Shown piece after piece: positions 55,847 to 64,000 of a stretch of 64,000 nt of DNA; position 1 is the stretch's first letter; each line of letters begins with the position of its first letter. Source of the DNA: Chryseobacterium aurantiacum (GTDB lineage Bacteria; Bacteroidota; Bacteroidia; Flavobacteriales; Weeksellaceae); the NCBI RefSeq assembly GCF_003020585.1, contig NZ_PXUE01000002.1:1054001-1118000 (forward strand), written 5' to 3'. The notes below the pieces were generated by a model. That model was not told the origin of the DNA and ran no database searches. It saw only the letters and a program-made list of their open reading frames with translations. The position numbers and the translations under genes are program-made.

Positions 55847-58189
55847 TTACGGACAAGATGGAGTAGAAAAACATTTCCAAGTTCCATCGCTATATATTTT
55901 CAAACATTTTGCTGCAGTATCATATACCATCATCCCTTCTTGTGGAGATATGATTGCAGATAATCCAGTGGTTGAAACCCGCGTCATCACAAAACCTTTG
56001 GTATTAGATTCTAAAACAGCATGTGCTGATTTTCGGACCATTGGCCAATTTCCATTATCGGTACCAGCCCTTTGTTGTAGAGTTATACCAAATTTTGTAT
56101 CTATGCCCGCATTTGTATTTGTCACCGGATTATAGCAAGAGCAATTCCCTACATTTACGACTAATTTTGATTCGCTGACACAGCCACTTGCATTGGTATG
56201 ATTATAAATAATTTCTGCAGTTCCAGAAGCTCCATAAACGGCTGAAGCAAGCCCTGTATTAGGGTTAATTGTAATTAAGCCGGGATTATCTGAACTCCAA
56301 ACTCCTCCTGCCAGAGAATTTGTAAACTGATATTGTGTAGGATTACTACTCATATTGCTGCATATAGTTGTCACCCCGCCTGTCATTTCAACGTTGGGTA
56401 TTTCCGGAGGAGCCGGTGCAAAAGTGATATCATCAATGGCAATATCATTTCCATCACCTCCAACTGAGTTATTCTTTAAAAATATTTCTCCGGTTGTAGA
56501 AGTTGCAGTAAATGTAAAGCTATACCTCTTCCAGATAGTAGATGAAATATCTCCTGTATTAATAGAAGCCAATAAAGTTCCATTGTTAGGATCTACTATT
56601 CCCATTGTAACATTTGGACGTATGGAGAATGACGGGCCTAGATCTGCCACCCAAAAGGCAAATTCATACTTTGTACCTACAGATAAACCTGTAACCGTTT
56701 GCCTAAAGAAGTCATCTGTTGCATATGAAGCATTGAAAAGTGCAAAGTAACCGTTAGGATCATTAGGAGTATGATTTAATAAAGGGGGCACCGGTCCACC
56801 CGCAAACCATCCTGCACTTGTTTTAGCTAAAGTATAATAGCCATCAGCCACTTGTCCGTTAGCAAAATAATGATATGAAGTAAATCCCTGTGCAGCATTT
56901 CCATAGGTAGAAGCACCTTGCCCAAAAGTTAAGATATAGTTTGTAGCACAAACAGCAGGTGTTACTATGGGGTTTTCTAAAACATTACTATAAACTATAT
57001 TAACCACTTCATTGGCAGAAACATTTATTGTAGAGGTGGAACTCGCCAAATTTGCAGAACTGTTATTAGTAGGATCATATAATTTGATATCACTATTATT
57101 CCATCCCGACGGAACTATCTCAGAAAGGTTATAAACTCCTGCCGGAACTGGAATCATGATAGAATTACCATTTGTACTGGTTCTTACTCTTTCATCATCT
57201 AGCCAATCACCTGTGGATGTTCTAGTATAAATTGTATGTTGAATAAGGTTGGAGTTATTTTTATTAATTGACCAAACCTGATCACTAACCCCCGCCGTAA
57301 GACCAAATAAATTTCTTGACTTTGGGTTTGTAGTCCATGAACCATTGGTATACCGAGAGATAGTTACACCATAATTTGCATACACATTATCATTATTACT
57401 AACGGCAATATCACGTGCATTGTCTGGTGCATTACCTGAAGGTGCATTAGTAACGAGAACCGGTACTGCTGAAGAGGGATCCGAAGAAGATATTCGGTAA
57501 ATATTCCCATCACCTTTATTCTTTATAAAAACAATATCTCCTGTACCTGGATGTATATCTAATCGAAATGGAAGACTAGTCCCATTATTCGTTACTTTAG
57601 AAAATACAATCCATGAGTCATTAGTTCCATCTCCTGTGTATTTGTAGATCATTCCATTATCCCCCACTACGGCTATAATTCCTGTAGGTCCACCAGAAGC
57701 AACATCTACAATTCCTACATTAGAATGGGAAGCGGGTGACCAAATAACAATAGAATTTCCATTATTGTACAATCCCACATTACCAGATGCATCGGAATAT
57801 ACAGCAGTATTCTGCCCTATTCCATCTACAGATTTTGCATTAGTAATTGAGGTTCCAAGCCAATTAGAGCTGCCCACCGGCCTCGTATAAATTGTTCCGG
57901 CAACAGTATGTACCTCTTGTGTAATACTATTATTATTGACAACAGTCCATAATTGCCCTTCTCCTGCATCATGACTATTTCCTATATCAAATGAATTAAA
58001 TCCCTCTGGTTTATCATTAAGGGTAAAATTGGCAACAGAATTGCCTCCGGAATTAGTTAAATTAAAATTAAAATTGAGTGAGGCCACTTCACTTATAGCC
58101 TTTTTGTGAACATAAATATATCCGTTTTGAGCCTTTATATTTTTACTAAAAAGACAGAAAATAATTAGTCCGTAAATGTGTTTTTTCAT
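55847..58189 (-). CDS. Large secreted multi-domain surface protein
   Basis: A 780-residue exported protein. Signal peptide (to about residue 20) is followed by repeated motifs over residues 60-330 (LWTVVNNN, VYSDASGNVGLY, DNGMIYKYTGD, KGDGNIYRI) that suggest a beta-propeller. A carbohydrate-binding-like jelly roll (about 410-595: TKYEFAFWVADLG, NDIAIDDITFAP) comes next. An Ig-like segment (600-690: GGVWSSDNPGLITINPNTGLASA) precedes a C-terminal EGMMVYDT module shared with the next gene. No T9SS-type C-terminal sorting motif is evident. Probably an adhesin. It is translated just upstream of the 177-residue relative, so the two are likely co-expressed. Confidence 0.75.
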   Translation of the reverse strand: MKKHIYGLIIFCLFSKNIKAQNGYIYVHKKAISEVASLNFNFNLTNSGGNSVANFTLNDKPEGFNSFDIGNSHDAGEGQLWTVVNNNSITQEVHTVAGTIYTRPVGSSNWLGTSITNAKSVDGIGQNTAVYSDASGNVGLYNNGNSIVIWSPASHSNVGIVDVASGGPTGIIAVVGDNGMIYKYTGDGTNDSWIVFSKVTNNGTSLPFRLDIHPGTGDIVFIKNKGDGNIYRISSSDPSSAVPVLVTNAPSGNAPDNARDIAVSNNDNVYANYGVTISRYTNGSWTTNPKSRNLFGLTAGVSDQVWSINKNNSNLIQHTIYTRTSTGDWLDDERVRTSTNGNSIMIPVPAGVYNLSEIVPSGWNNSDIKLYDPTNNSSANLASSTSTINVSANEVVNIVYSNVLENPIVTPAVCATNYILTFGQGASTYGNAAQGFTSYHYFANGQVADGYYTLAKTSAGWFAGGPVPPLLNHTPNDPNGYFALFNASYATDDFFRQTVTGLSVGTKYEFAFWVADLGPSFSIRPNVTMGIVDPNNGTLLASINTGDISSTIWKRYSFTFTATSTTGEIFLKNNSVGGDGNDIAIDDITFAPAPPEIPNVEMTGGVTTICSNMSSNPTQYQFTNSLAGGVWSSDNPGLITINPNTGLASAVYGASGTAEIIYNHTNASGCVSESKLVVNVGNCSCYNPVTNTNAGIDTKFGITLQQRAGTDNGNWPMVRKSAHAVLESNTKGFVMTRVSTTGLSAIISPQEGMMVYDTAAKCLKIYSDGTWKCFSTPSCP

Positions 58190-58706
58190 TCCCTAGAGTT
58201 GTATTTTTTTGATTTCTATTGTATATTAATTAGTGTTTTTAAAATGATATTATTAAGGCATTCGAAAAGTATGTTTAATCCTTTTTCTCATTGCAAACGT
58301 CCTTGTTTTTCGAGTAGATATTCAATCCTATTCCTAGTTGGGATATAGCAATGTTATACAATATAAGATGTTCATTTCTTATAAAATTTCACGAGGCAAA
58401 ACTAGTATTGTTATTAGAGAATGAAAACAAAAACACTATAAAGTAGCAGGAATTGAGATAGTTTAACCGCACATTAAAACACTGATAATCAATATCACTT
58501 AATTGTATAATGGTTTTTTTTAAAGTATCATTGAACATTTAGAATTTTAGAACAGCTAGAATCATGAGTATGCTCATAATTTAGTATCAACTTAAAATTT
58601 ATAATTGGAAAGAGTTAAAAAATAACATGACAAAGCCATCACTTAAACAGCAAAAACTGAAAATGATGGTATAGATATTTTGATTAAAAAATATTTTCTG
58701 GTGAAC
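58190..58706. other. 517-base intergenic region
   Basis: AT-rich, no reading frame above 20 codons with coding character, and no hairpin terminator or repeat that I can support. It should contain the promoter of the 780-residue surface protein on the minus strand. Confidence 0.5.
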
Positions 58707-60266
58707 TTAAGATTTATTTTTCTGTTCATAAGTTAAAAAACTAATATACTGGCTGGGAGAAATATTCTTAATTGATTTAAAAATACTCCCAAATTGGCTA
58801 TGAGAATTGTAGCCACACATATCAGCTAATACAGAAATCTTATATTGTAGTAAGTGAGGATTATCGTGAAGTTCTTTCGCAATATAATTGATTCGTTGGG
58901 TATTGATGTAATTGTAAAAATCCGAATTCCTATATTTTTTTATAATGTAATTAAGATACTTTGTATTTGTTTTGAGCATTACAGACATTTGTGCAGCAGA
59001 AATTCCTTTAGTTGTATAAAGTCTTTTCTTTTCAAAAGTGTCCAGTCTTTTTAGAATTTCTCTTTCTGTCTCCTCACTTATTAAGATTTTGTCCTTTGCG
59101 GAATCACCTGCATTTTTTTGGGATTCTGAAAAAATAGTAGACTCTGAAAGCGGATTTTCAAGCTCCTTAATGATTTTTTGATATCTTGATTTTATTTTTT
59201 TATTTTTTACCCTAAAAAAGAAAATAACACAGATGATTAATACAATGGTAATAAAAATAAAAATGATCAGATTTAGCTTTATACTTTCTTTTTTTTCTTT
59301 TATACTGTTTTTATCTTTAGTGGTTTCTTCTATTGTTAGATTCTTTGTAACTGTAATTTGAGAATTGGTAATATCAGAAATGATTTTCGAAAATTTTAAT
59401 TGCTCTGTGGGTGTATCTATATTGGCTTGTAATCTATTCATTAGAATTTCTTTGATAACAATTCTGTCTATATTTGGCTGAGAATAAGCCAAATCAAAGT
59501 TTTTTCTCGCCTCGGGCAAATTATTATCTTTGACATTAATAAGTGCTTTATCCAATAAATAAAACTCATATAAATTTATAGGAGATTTATCTTTAATTCT
59601 TTTGAGAGTAATTTCAGTTTTTTCTAAAGTTTCTTTAGCTTCATCAATTCTACCACATCTAATTTGTTCATAACACAATTGCGCCAGCATTGCAAAATCG
59701 AACATATTCTTATACTCTAAAGTAGGCATAGTGCTTGGTATTTTTCTGATATGATGAATATATTTTTTTCTGCTATCTGCTGCTTTACAAAAATTGTCAT
59801 CAATATCAAAAATTTTTGCCTGAGTATATAATAAATTTGCAGTCTTAATAAATGGGCTTGATTCCTTATCAAGCTCTTTTACCAATTCCCACGTTTCCTC
59901 TGATTCTACTATTAGTCCTGCTCTTCGGTATGAATTTATAAGTGAATATAATATCGTTATTCGATTTTGGATAGAGTCGCTCTTCTTAATAAGAGAATCT
60001 GCTTTTTGCAAAATTTTTACAGATTCCAAATAATTTCCTTGCCCATACAAGCAATCACCCAAATTAGAGTAAGCAAGGGCTTTTTCATAATCATTCTGTG
60101 CGTATTTAAGCATATTTTTTGCTCTCGCCAACAGTTTATCCGGATTATATGATTTATTATCGTATTGTTGATAGAATAATTTTCTCTTATTTACATCCAT
60201 CTTAGTCTGAGAAGAGACTTGTATAAACAGGAAAAGAGAGCCAAAACTAAATAAAAATCTTATCAT
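58707..60266 (-). CDS. AraC-type regulator with TPR sensor and membrane segment
   Basis: A 519-residue one-component regulator. Signal-like start (MIRFLFSFGSLFLFIQVSSQ); periplasmic TPR-type repeats to about residue 300; one membrane helix (LIIFIFITIVLIICVIFFF) near 320; then a cytoplasmic coiled region and a C-terminal AraC/HTH_18 DNA-binding domain (TKYLNYIIKKYRNSDFYNYINTQRINYIAKEL, ADMCGYNSHSQFGSIFKSIKNISPSQY). This domain order is common in Flavobacteriia. I start at 60266 where the signal-like segment begins; 60296 or 60308 are possible. It may control the neighbouring surface-protein genes. Confidence 0.85.
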   Translation of the reverse strand: MIRFLFSFGSLFLFIQVSSQTKMDVNKRKLFYQQYDNKSYNPDKLLARAKNMLKYAQNDYEKALAYSNLGDCLYGQGNYLESVKILQKADSLIKKSDSIQNRITILYSLINSYRRAGLIVESEETWELVKELDKESSPFIKTANLLYTQAKIFDIDDNFCKAADSRKKYIHHIRKIPSTMPTLEYKNMFDFAMLAQLCYEQIRCGRIDEAKETLEKTEITLKRIKDKSPINLYEFYLLDKALINVKDNNLPEARKNFDLAYSQPNIDRIVIKEILMNRLQANIDTPTEQLKFSKIISDITNSQITVTKNLTIEETTKDKNSIKEKKESIKLNLIIFIFITIVLIICVIFFFRVKNKKIKSRYQKIIKELENPLSESTIFSESQKNAGDSAKDKILISEETEREILKRLDTFEKKRLYTTKGISAAQMSVMLKTNTKYLNYIIKKYRNSDFYNYINTQRINYIAKELHDNPHLLQYKISVLADMCGYNSHSQFGSIFKSIKNISPSQYISFLTYEQKNKS

Positions 60267-60454
60267 TTTATATTTAGCCTTACATTTTAGTTTCATACCC
60301 CACATCAATTATAAAAAAGAATGAATATATATTTTGAGACTAATTTAGTTAATATTTTTTTCATTAGTGAGTATTTCTTTTAGGACCAATCAACATTAGA
60401 AGTGATAGAATTACTATTTTAAGTCATTGTGGAATTATTTGAAATGAAATTCAT

Positions 60455-60892
60455 TTAAAAAATAACCGTATCACCACTTATCCATCTATTATCCTTATTC
60501 CAACTGCCACTACAATCTCCCTGCATATACTTTACTACTTTTTTCTTGAAAACATCAACAATTACACACATATAATTTTCATATAGCTTTCTACTGATAC
60601 CATCCTCAGCATAGCCTTTTGAAATGTGATCCAATACAATAAATCTTTTGTTGGGAGATATTTCCAGAATTTCCCCTTCCGAATAATTGGCACTGCCATA
60701 TCCCTGTATCTTATACTTTTTACCATTGTTCATAATAAAGGGGTTTTGATACATTTTAAACTCTTTATCATACGTATTGAAACCCAATGAATATGATTGG
60801 GAAATTGGCAGAACAGGCAGTTTCTTTTTAGTTTGTGAGAAAATATTGCTTGCCGTTAACAGTAAAAAAGTCAATAAGACATTTTTTATCAT
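60455..60892 (-). CDS. Hypothetical secreted protein
   Basis: A 145-residue protein with signal peptide (MIKNVLLTFLLLTASNIFSQ). The mature part contains KYKIQGYGSANYSEGEILEISPNKRFIVLDHISKGY and ends CSGSWNKDNRWISGDTVIF. Not recognised. It is the last gene of the minus-strand cluster that begins at the right edge, and its start touches the stop of the gene before it. Periplasmic immunity or accessory function is possible by position only. Confidence 0.55.
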   Translation of the reverse strand: MIKNVLLTFLLLTASNIFSQTKKKLPVLPISQSYSLGFNTYDKEFKMYQNPFIMNNGKKYKIQGYGSANYSEGEILEISPNKRFIVLDHISKGYAEDGISRKLYENYMCVIVDVFKKKVVKYMQGDCSGSWNKDNRWISGDTVIF

Positions 60893-60893
60893 T

Positions 60894-61295
60894 TTATTCT
60901 GGCTTCTGTTCAAACTCTTTAAGGGTTTTAAAGTAGTACATATTCTTGCTTTTTTTGAAGTAAAGTTGATCTCCTACAATATTATTTCCTAAAAAGGTTC
61001 GCTTAATAATGAGTACATTTTTCTTACAGCAATCAGCAGAAATATCTATTGAGGCATTATTCCAATAATTAACAGTTTTAATATTTACATTTTTACCCAA
61101 CCATTTATTTTCTTTTTTATCGATGAATAAAGAGGCACTATCACCAGTCACTTTTTGATGTATTATGATATTGGTTTTTAATATATTATTCCAAATTTTC
61201 ACTTCCTGAGCATTGAAAAAAACGCTTATCAAAATAATAGAGAACCGTATTATTCCTTTAAAATTCTTTACAAAGCCGCACGCAATCAATATCAT
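60894..61295 (-). CDS. Hypothetical secreted protein
   Basis: A 133-residue protein with a hydrophobic N-terminal segment (IIRFSIILISVFFNAQ) that looks like a signal peptide, so the true start may be inside the called one. It carries a CC pair (SADCCKKN) and an aromatic-rich end (NMYYFKTLKEFEQ). No family recognised. It lies in the same operon-like row as the effector gene upstream. Confidence 0.5.
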   Translation of the reverse strand: MILIACGFVKNFKGIIRFSIILISVFFNAQEVKIWNNILKTNIIIHQKVTGDSASLFIDKKENKWLGKNVNIKTVNYWNNASIDISADCCKKNVLIIKRTFLGNNIVGDQLYFKKSKNMYYFKTLKEFEQKPE

Positions 61296-61325
61296 GAAAA
61301 AGAGAGTTTGTAGTTAGAAGAAATT

Positions 61326-62189
61326 TTATTTTGATTCTATTCTTGCATGAACATACCCGGGAATCTTTGTAAGCTCCTTTTTTTGAGTTTTCATTAAAGA
61401 GACATATTCCTTATAGTTATTTATTGCTTCATCTTTTTCACCTATATTCCAATAACTGTCTGCAAGGTTAAGATATGCAACGGTTCTGCCTGGAAATTTG
61501 GCAATAATCTGTTTCAAAAGCTCAATAGCCACTTTCTGATTTCCATTTTTTGAAAGGGCAAATGCTATGTTATTATAGTCATCCAGATTGCTTTGAGATA
61601 AAGAAAATTTCTTTTTAAAATTCAGTAATACTGTTTCATTAAAACGATTGGCAAGCAAAGAATAACCAGATAAATCGGCATAAAGCTTCTTAAGGTCTTT
61701 ATAAGGTTTGAGTATTCCCTGATTATCAAAAAATGTTAGTGATTTAAATCCTTTTGAATCAATTTCCAGCTTCTCAGAATCTATATCTTTAACTGGAAGG
61801 TTAATGCTTTTTGTCAGAATTTTAAAATTCTGATCTTCGCATTCCTGACATGGATTATAGAAGTTGATATTTTTTATACACCATTCTTTTTTATAGAAAA
61901 CATTTACAGTTCCGTATAATCCGCGGTCTCCCGCATAATATATTGTAAGCTCTGAAGGATTTGTATACCCTATGCTTGTATTATTAAGGGCAGTAATTTC
62001 CGGTAATTCAAAGCTTCCTGACTTTTTGTTCCCAAAATGAACCGTTACCAAACCATTTTCCAGCATCACATGATCCTGGAGATTATCATTATCCAAATCA
62101 TAATAATTGGATTGGGCCGATAGGAAGCTTAAAGAAAATAAGCAAAGAACGGATACTGTCTTTAATATATTATTTTTTAATTTTATCAC
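61326..62189 (-). CDS. Secreted protein with C-terminal TPR, candidate immunity protein
   Basis: A 287-residue exported protein (signal peptide to about residue 26, SLSFLSAQ). It has a beta-rich region with NYYDLDNDNLQDHVMLENGLV, an EF-like calcium-loop pattern, and two cysteines in NPCQECEDQ. TPR-type repeats follow at about 200-275 (IAFALSKNGNQKVAIELLKQI, AYLNLADSYWNIGEKDEAINNYKEY). Its start overlaps the end of the peptidoglycan-hydrolase effector gene by 20 bases. Being periplasmic and tightly coupled to a periplasm-acting effector, it is the best immunity candidate. That is inference. Confidence 0.65.
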   Translation of the reverse strand: MIKLKNNILKTVSVLCLFSLSFLSAQSNYYDLDNDNLQDHVMLENGLVTVHFGNKKSGSFELPEITALNNTSIGYTNPSELTIYYAGDRGLYGTVNVFYKKEWCIKNINFYNPCQECEDQNFKILTKSINLPVKDIDSEKLEIDSKGFKSLTFFDNQGILKPYKDLKKLYADLSGYSLLANRFNETVLLNFKKKFSLSQSNLDDYNNIAFALSKNGNQKVAIELLKQIIAKFPGRTVAYLNLADSYWNIGEKDEAINNYKEYVSLMKTQKKELTKIPGYVHARIESK

Positions 62190-63594
62190 GGTTGATGCAT
62201 TTTGTGTTAAACTTAAATACGTTCGTTTTTAGTTCGTTATAATAAACGTTTCTTTCCGCCATTCCATTCCCGCCACCATTCACGAATTTTGATATTATAG
62301 AGAGATATTTATCACCATAATCGGAAACTTCATTTAAATTTTTATGTAAAATTTCCTTGTATTTGGTTTTATTGGCCTTTGCACTATATTCTACAGTTTT
62401 ATAGATATCCCAAAACCATCCTGCTGAGTCAATCGCAAAATATAGATTGTTAGCTAGCAGCCCTGCTCCATCCACATCAATTAGATCAACTACTTTTTCT
62501 TTTATCTTTTTTTTCTTTTTATCTAACAGCGGCTGCCCTTTTTCATCAAGCTTATATCGGGTATAGATGTATTTTTCCTGATATTGTTTTTTTCTATCAA
62601 ACAAATCATCTATTTTTTTTCCTTGTACCAATTGAGGTTTTTTTGAAATTACATAGCTGAAATATTCCTTTTGTTGATCTCTCCAGGTCAGCTGCATGGC
62701 TCCTCTTCCTTTATATCTAGGGCCATCTCCAACAATAGTATGCCCATGCTGTTTTGATTCAGGATGATTCCCAGGGTCATACCCTACGCCGCTTGCATAC
62801 TCCAAAGTAGTTCCCAACCTGGCTGTTTCATGGTAACATTGAGCGAAGAAATGTATTTTCCTTATACAGGTATTGATATGGTAGGTATTAAACATTGCAT
62901 TTATTTCCTGAAGCAGCCTTTCATAGGTAGAATCTGCTTCCGGTAAGGGACAGTTTTCATCAGCAAATATTGCGGTGGATTTTTTCTTTTCGGATGCTCT
63001 GAGTTGCTTTACTATTAATTTTAATTCATCTAACGTTATATCTCTGTCACAGAAACATTTTCCGTCGTCTTTTTGTTCCGGCACCGGAGCTCCTTTGGCT
63101 TCAATGCTTTCCGGCTGATGAATTTGTCCGCTGTCTGTAATTTTAATATCAACATTTCCATACATGCAGGGGATTGTGCTTTGCTGTAATAGGACAAGCT
63201 GTTCCTGAGACTGGTATGTTCCTACCCCTTTCCACTCTCCTACATTCATCACTGTTGCACAAGGGAGCTTGGCATAAGGACTTTTCAGACAATTCCCTGT
63301 AAAAACAAGACTCTTGGGGCCCTTTTCCTTTACGGTAGCGGTTTTCTTTTCCTGTATGGTGGGGGTATTATAATTCACAACCATGATTCCCTTGGGATTG
63401 GTACATTGTGTACACTCCAAGGTTGCTGTATCTATTACAACTTTCAAACCGGCTTCAGCTTTTTCTTTTCTTTCGTCTTCAGCACGTTTATCATCCATCT
63501 TCTGCCTGTTATCCGCCTTCATCTGGTCATTGTCCTGAGTTGTATCTGGATTCTGAGTGGCTGCTCCTCCTCCTTCGTTATCTAACCTACCCAT
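62170..63594 (-). CDS. DUF4280 (PAAR-like) protein fused to GH19-type peptidoglycan hydrolase, T6SS effector
   Basis: A 474-residue protein without signal peptide. Residues 1-45 are charged and low in complexity. Residues about 48-160 are a DUF4280 PAAR-like domain with paired cysteines (ATLECTQCTNPKG, GNCLKSPYAKLPC). The C-terminal half is a GH19 chitinase/lysozyme-like domain with HFFAQCYHETARLGTTLEY (catalytic Glu), GPRYKGRGAMQLTWRDQ, and FVNGGGNGMAERNVYY. DUF4280 proteins sit on the tip of the Bacteroidota-type (T6SSiii) secretion spike, so this is very probably a peptidoglycan-degrading effector. It overlaps its upstream and downstream genes. Confidence 0.85.
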   Translation of the reverse strand: MGRLDNEGGGAATQNPDTTQDNDQMKADNRQKMDDKRAEDERKEKAEAGLKVVIDTATLECTQCTNPKGIMVVNYNTPTIQEKKTATVKEKGPKSLVFTGNCLKSPYAKLPCATVMNVGEWKGVGTYQSQEQLVLLQQSTIPCMYGNVDIKITDSGQIHQPESIEAKGAPVPEQKDDGKCFCDRDITLDELKLIVKQLRASEKKKSTAIFADENCPLPEADSTYERLLQEINAMFNTYHINTCIRKIHFFAQCYHETARLGTTLEYASGVGYDPGNHPESKQHGHTIVGDGPRYKGRGAMQLTWRDQQKEYFSYVISKKPQLVQGKKIDDLFDRKKQYQEKYIYTRYKLDEKGQPLLDKKKKKIKEKVVDLIDVDGAGLLANNLYFAIDSAGWFWDIYKTVEYSAKANKTKYKEILHKNLNEVSDYGDKYLSIISKFVNGGGNGMAERNVYYNELKTNVFKFNTKCINRDKIKK

Positions 63595-64000
63595 AATAAT
63601 GAATGTTTTAAATGGAAATTGTCTTTTTTTATTTCTATAAATCCTTCTTCAAACTGATCTCCACGGCATACAAATAATCCTCCGAAGTCATCAGCCTCTG
63701 TTTGGTCCAGGTTTTCTGCGGAGATTTTTAGAATCGTTTTATCACCGTCTTTTACAGGCGTCATAATTTCTGTAAATCCATCGGAAGATTCTCTTTTTCT
63801 TTTGGTATCAAATGACCCCAGCAAACCATTAAAAAGCAGTCCAAACATGTTATAGCTTCCCAAAAAATCGATCAGCTTCGTTTGATCTTCCAATATATCA
63901 CTGATCTGACTGAAATAGCGGTCTACAGCTTCTCCTTTATGGGTTTCGGACAAATCTGCCTGAATCTTACCCCATCTTACTTTCAAAAAAAGCAAATTAT
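63582..64000 (-). CDS. Hypothetical protein, 5' end outside window
   Basis: The frame is open from the right window edge to a stop at 63582-63584. The first in-window start-like codon is only a TTG, so the true start lies beyond 64000. At least 138 residues are visible, rich in Asp, Glu and Phe, ending HSLLWVG. Family not recognised. It overlaps the effector gene by 13 bases, and such genes upstream of DUF4280 effectors often encode adaptors or chaperones, which would fit but is unproven. Confidence 0.6.
   Translation of the reverse strand, partial: NLLFLKVRWGKIQADLSETHKGEAVDRYFSQISDILEDQTKLIDFLGSYNMFGLLFNGLLGSFDTKRKRESSDGFTEIMTPVKDGDKTILKISAENLDQTEADDFGGLFVCRGDQFEEGFIEIKKDNFHLKHSLLWVG

Overview
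The window comes from a low-GC member of the Bacteroidota, most likely Chryseobacterium or a close relative (Weeksellaceae). I base this on several signs: -7 promoter boxes of the form TAnnTTTG, DUF1800/DUF1501 and SusC-like outer-membrane gene types, an ABC-permease/M1-peptidase fusion, small peptides with the MKN..KK..R.EQKE.KGS leader known from Chryseobacterium, and a DUF4280/GH19 effector typical of the Bacteroidota type VI secretion system. Most of it is ordinary chromosome. The AT-rich, accessory-looking parts are the two ends, the PHP-ATPase gene at 28.9-31.7 kb, and 53.9-63 kb.

Layout. 0-3.8 kb: secreted or lipoprotein genes of unknown function, two with nearly identical C-terminal SH3 modules, one of them frameshifted. 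3.9-4.9 kb: tyrA behind a tyrosine-codon leader peptide and terminator. 5-18.5 kb: housekeeping and surface genes (DUF2089 regulator, serine hydrolase, serine deaminase, Amt, two YceI proteins, glucokinase-family protein, a small beta-barrel, DUF1800/DUF1501), ending in a 142-bp-period duplication. 18.8-24.1 kb: an RNA-repair neighbourhood with a WYL regulator, HopJ protein, RtcB ligase, an aberrant tRNA-like RNA, two related hairpins, and a 583-residue protein with a TerD-like stretch. 24-28 kb: lipoprotein and cobC-cobS-cobT. 28-33 kb: two RlaP-type nucleotidyltransferases flanking a PHP-ATPase. The first RlaP gene shares promoter elements with rtcB, so rtcB, the tRNA-like RNA, the 583-residue protein and RlaP probably form one RNA-repair regulon. 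33-41 kb: DUF2975/HTH pair, ABC exporter with peptidase, MarR regulator with outer-membrane receptor. 41-53.8 kb: pnp, sugar transporter, rpsO, three tandem cystine-knot-like peptides, mgtE, BtuF-like protein, fRMsr, MBL hydrolase, tRNA-Leu. 53.9-64 kb: HTH pair with a possible -1 frameshift, two adhesin-like secreted proteins, an AraC/TPR membrane regulator, and a type VI effector cluster running off the right edge.

The strongest candidates for something undescribed are the RtcB-tRNA-like RNA-583 aa module with its shared promoter at RlaP, and the three tandem peptides whose cysteine spacing matches an inhibitor cystine knot. All assignments come from reading motifs by eye. No database search or folding program was run.
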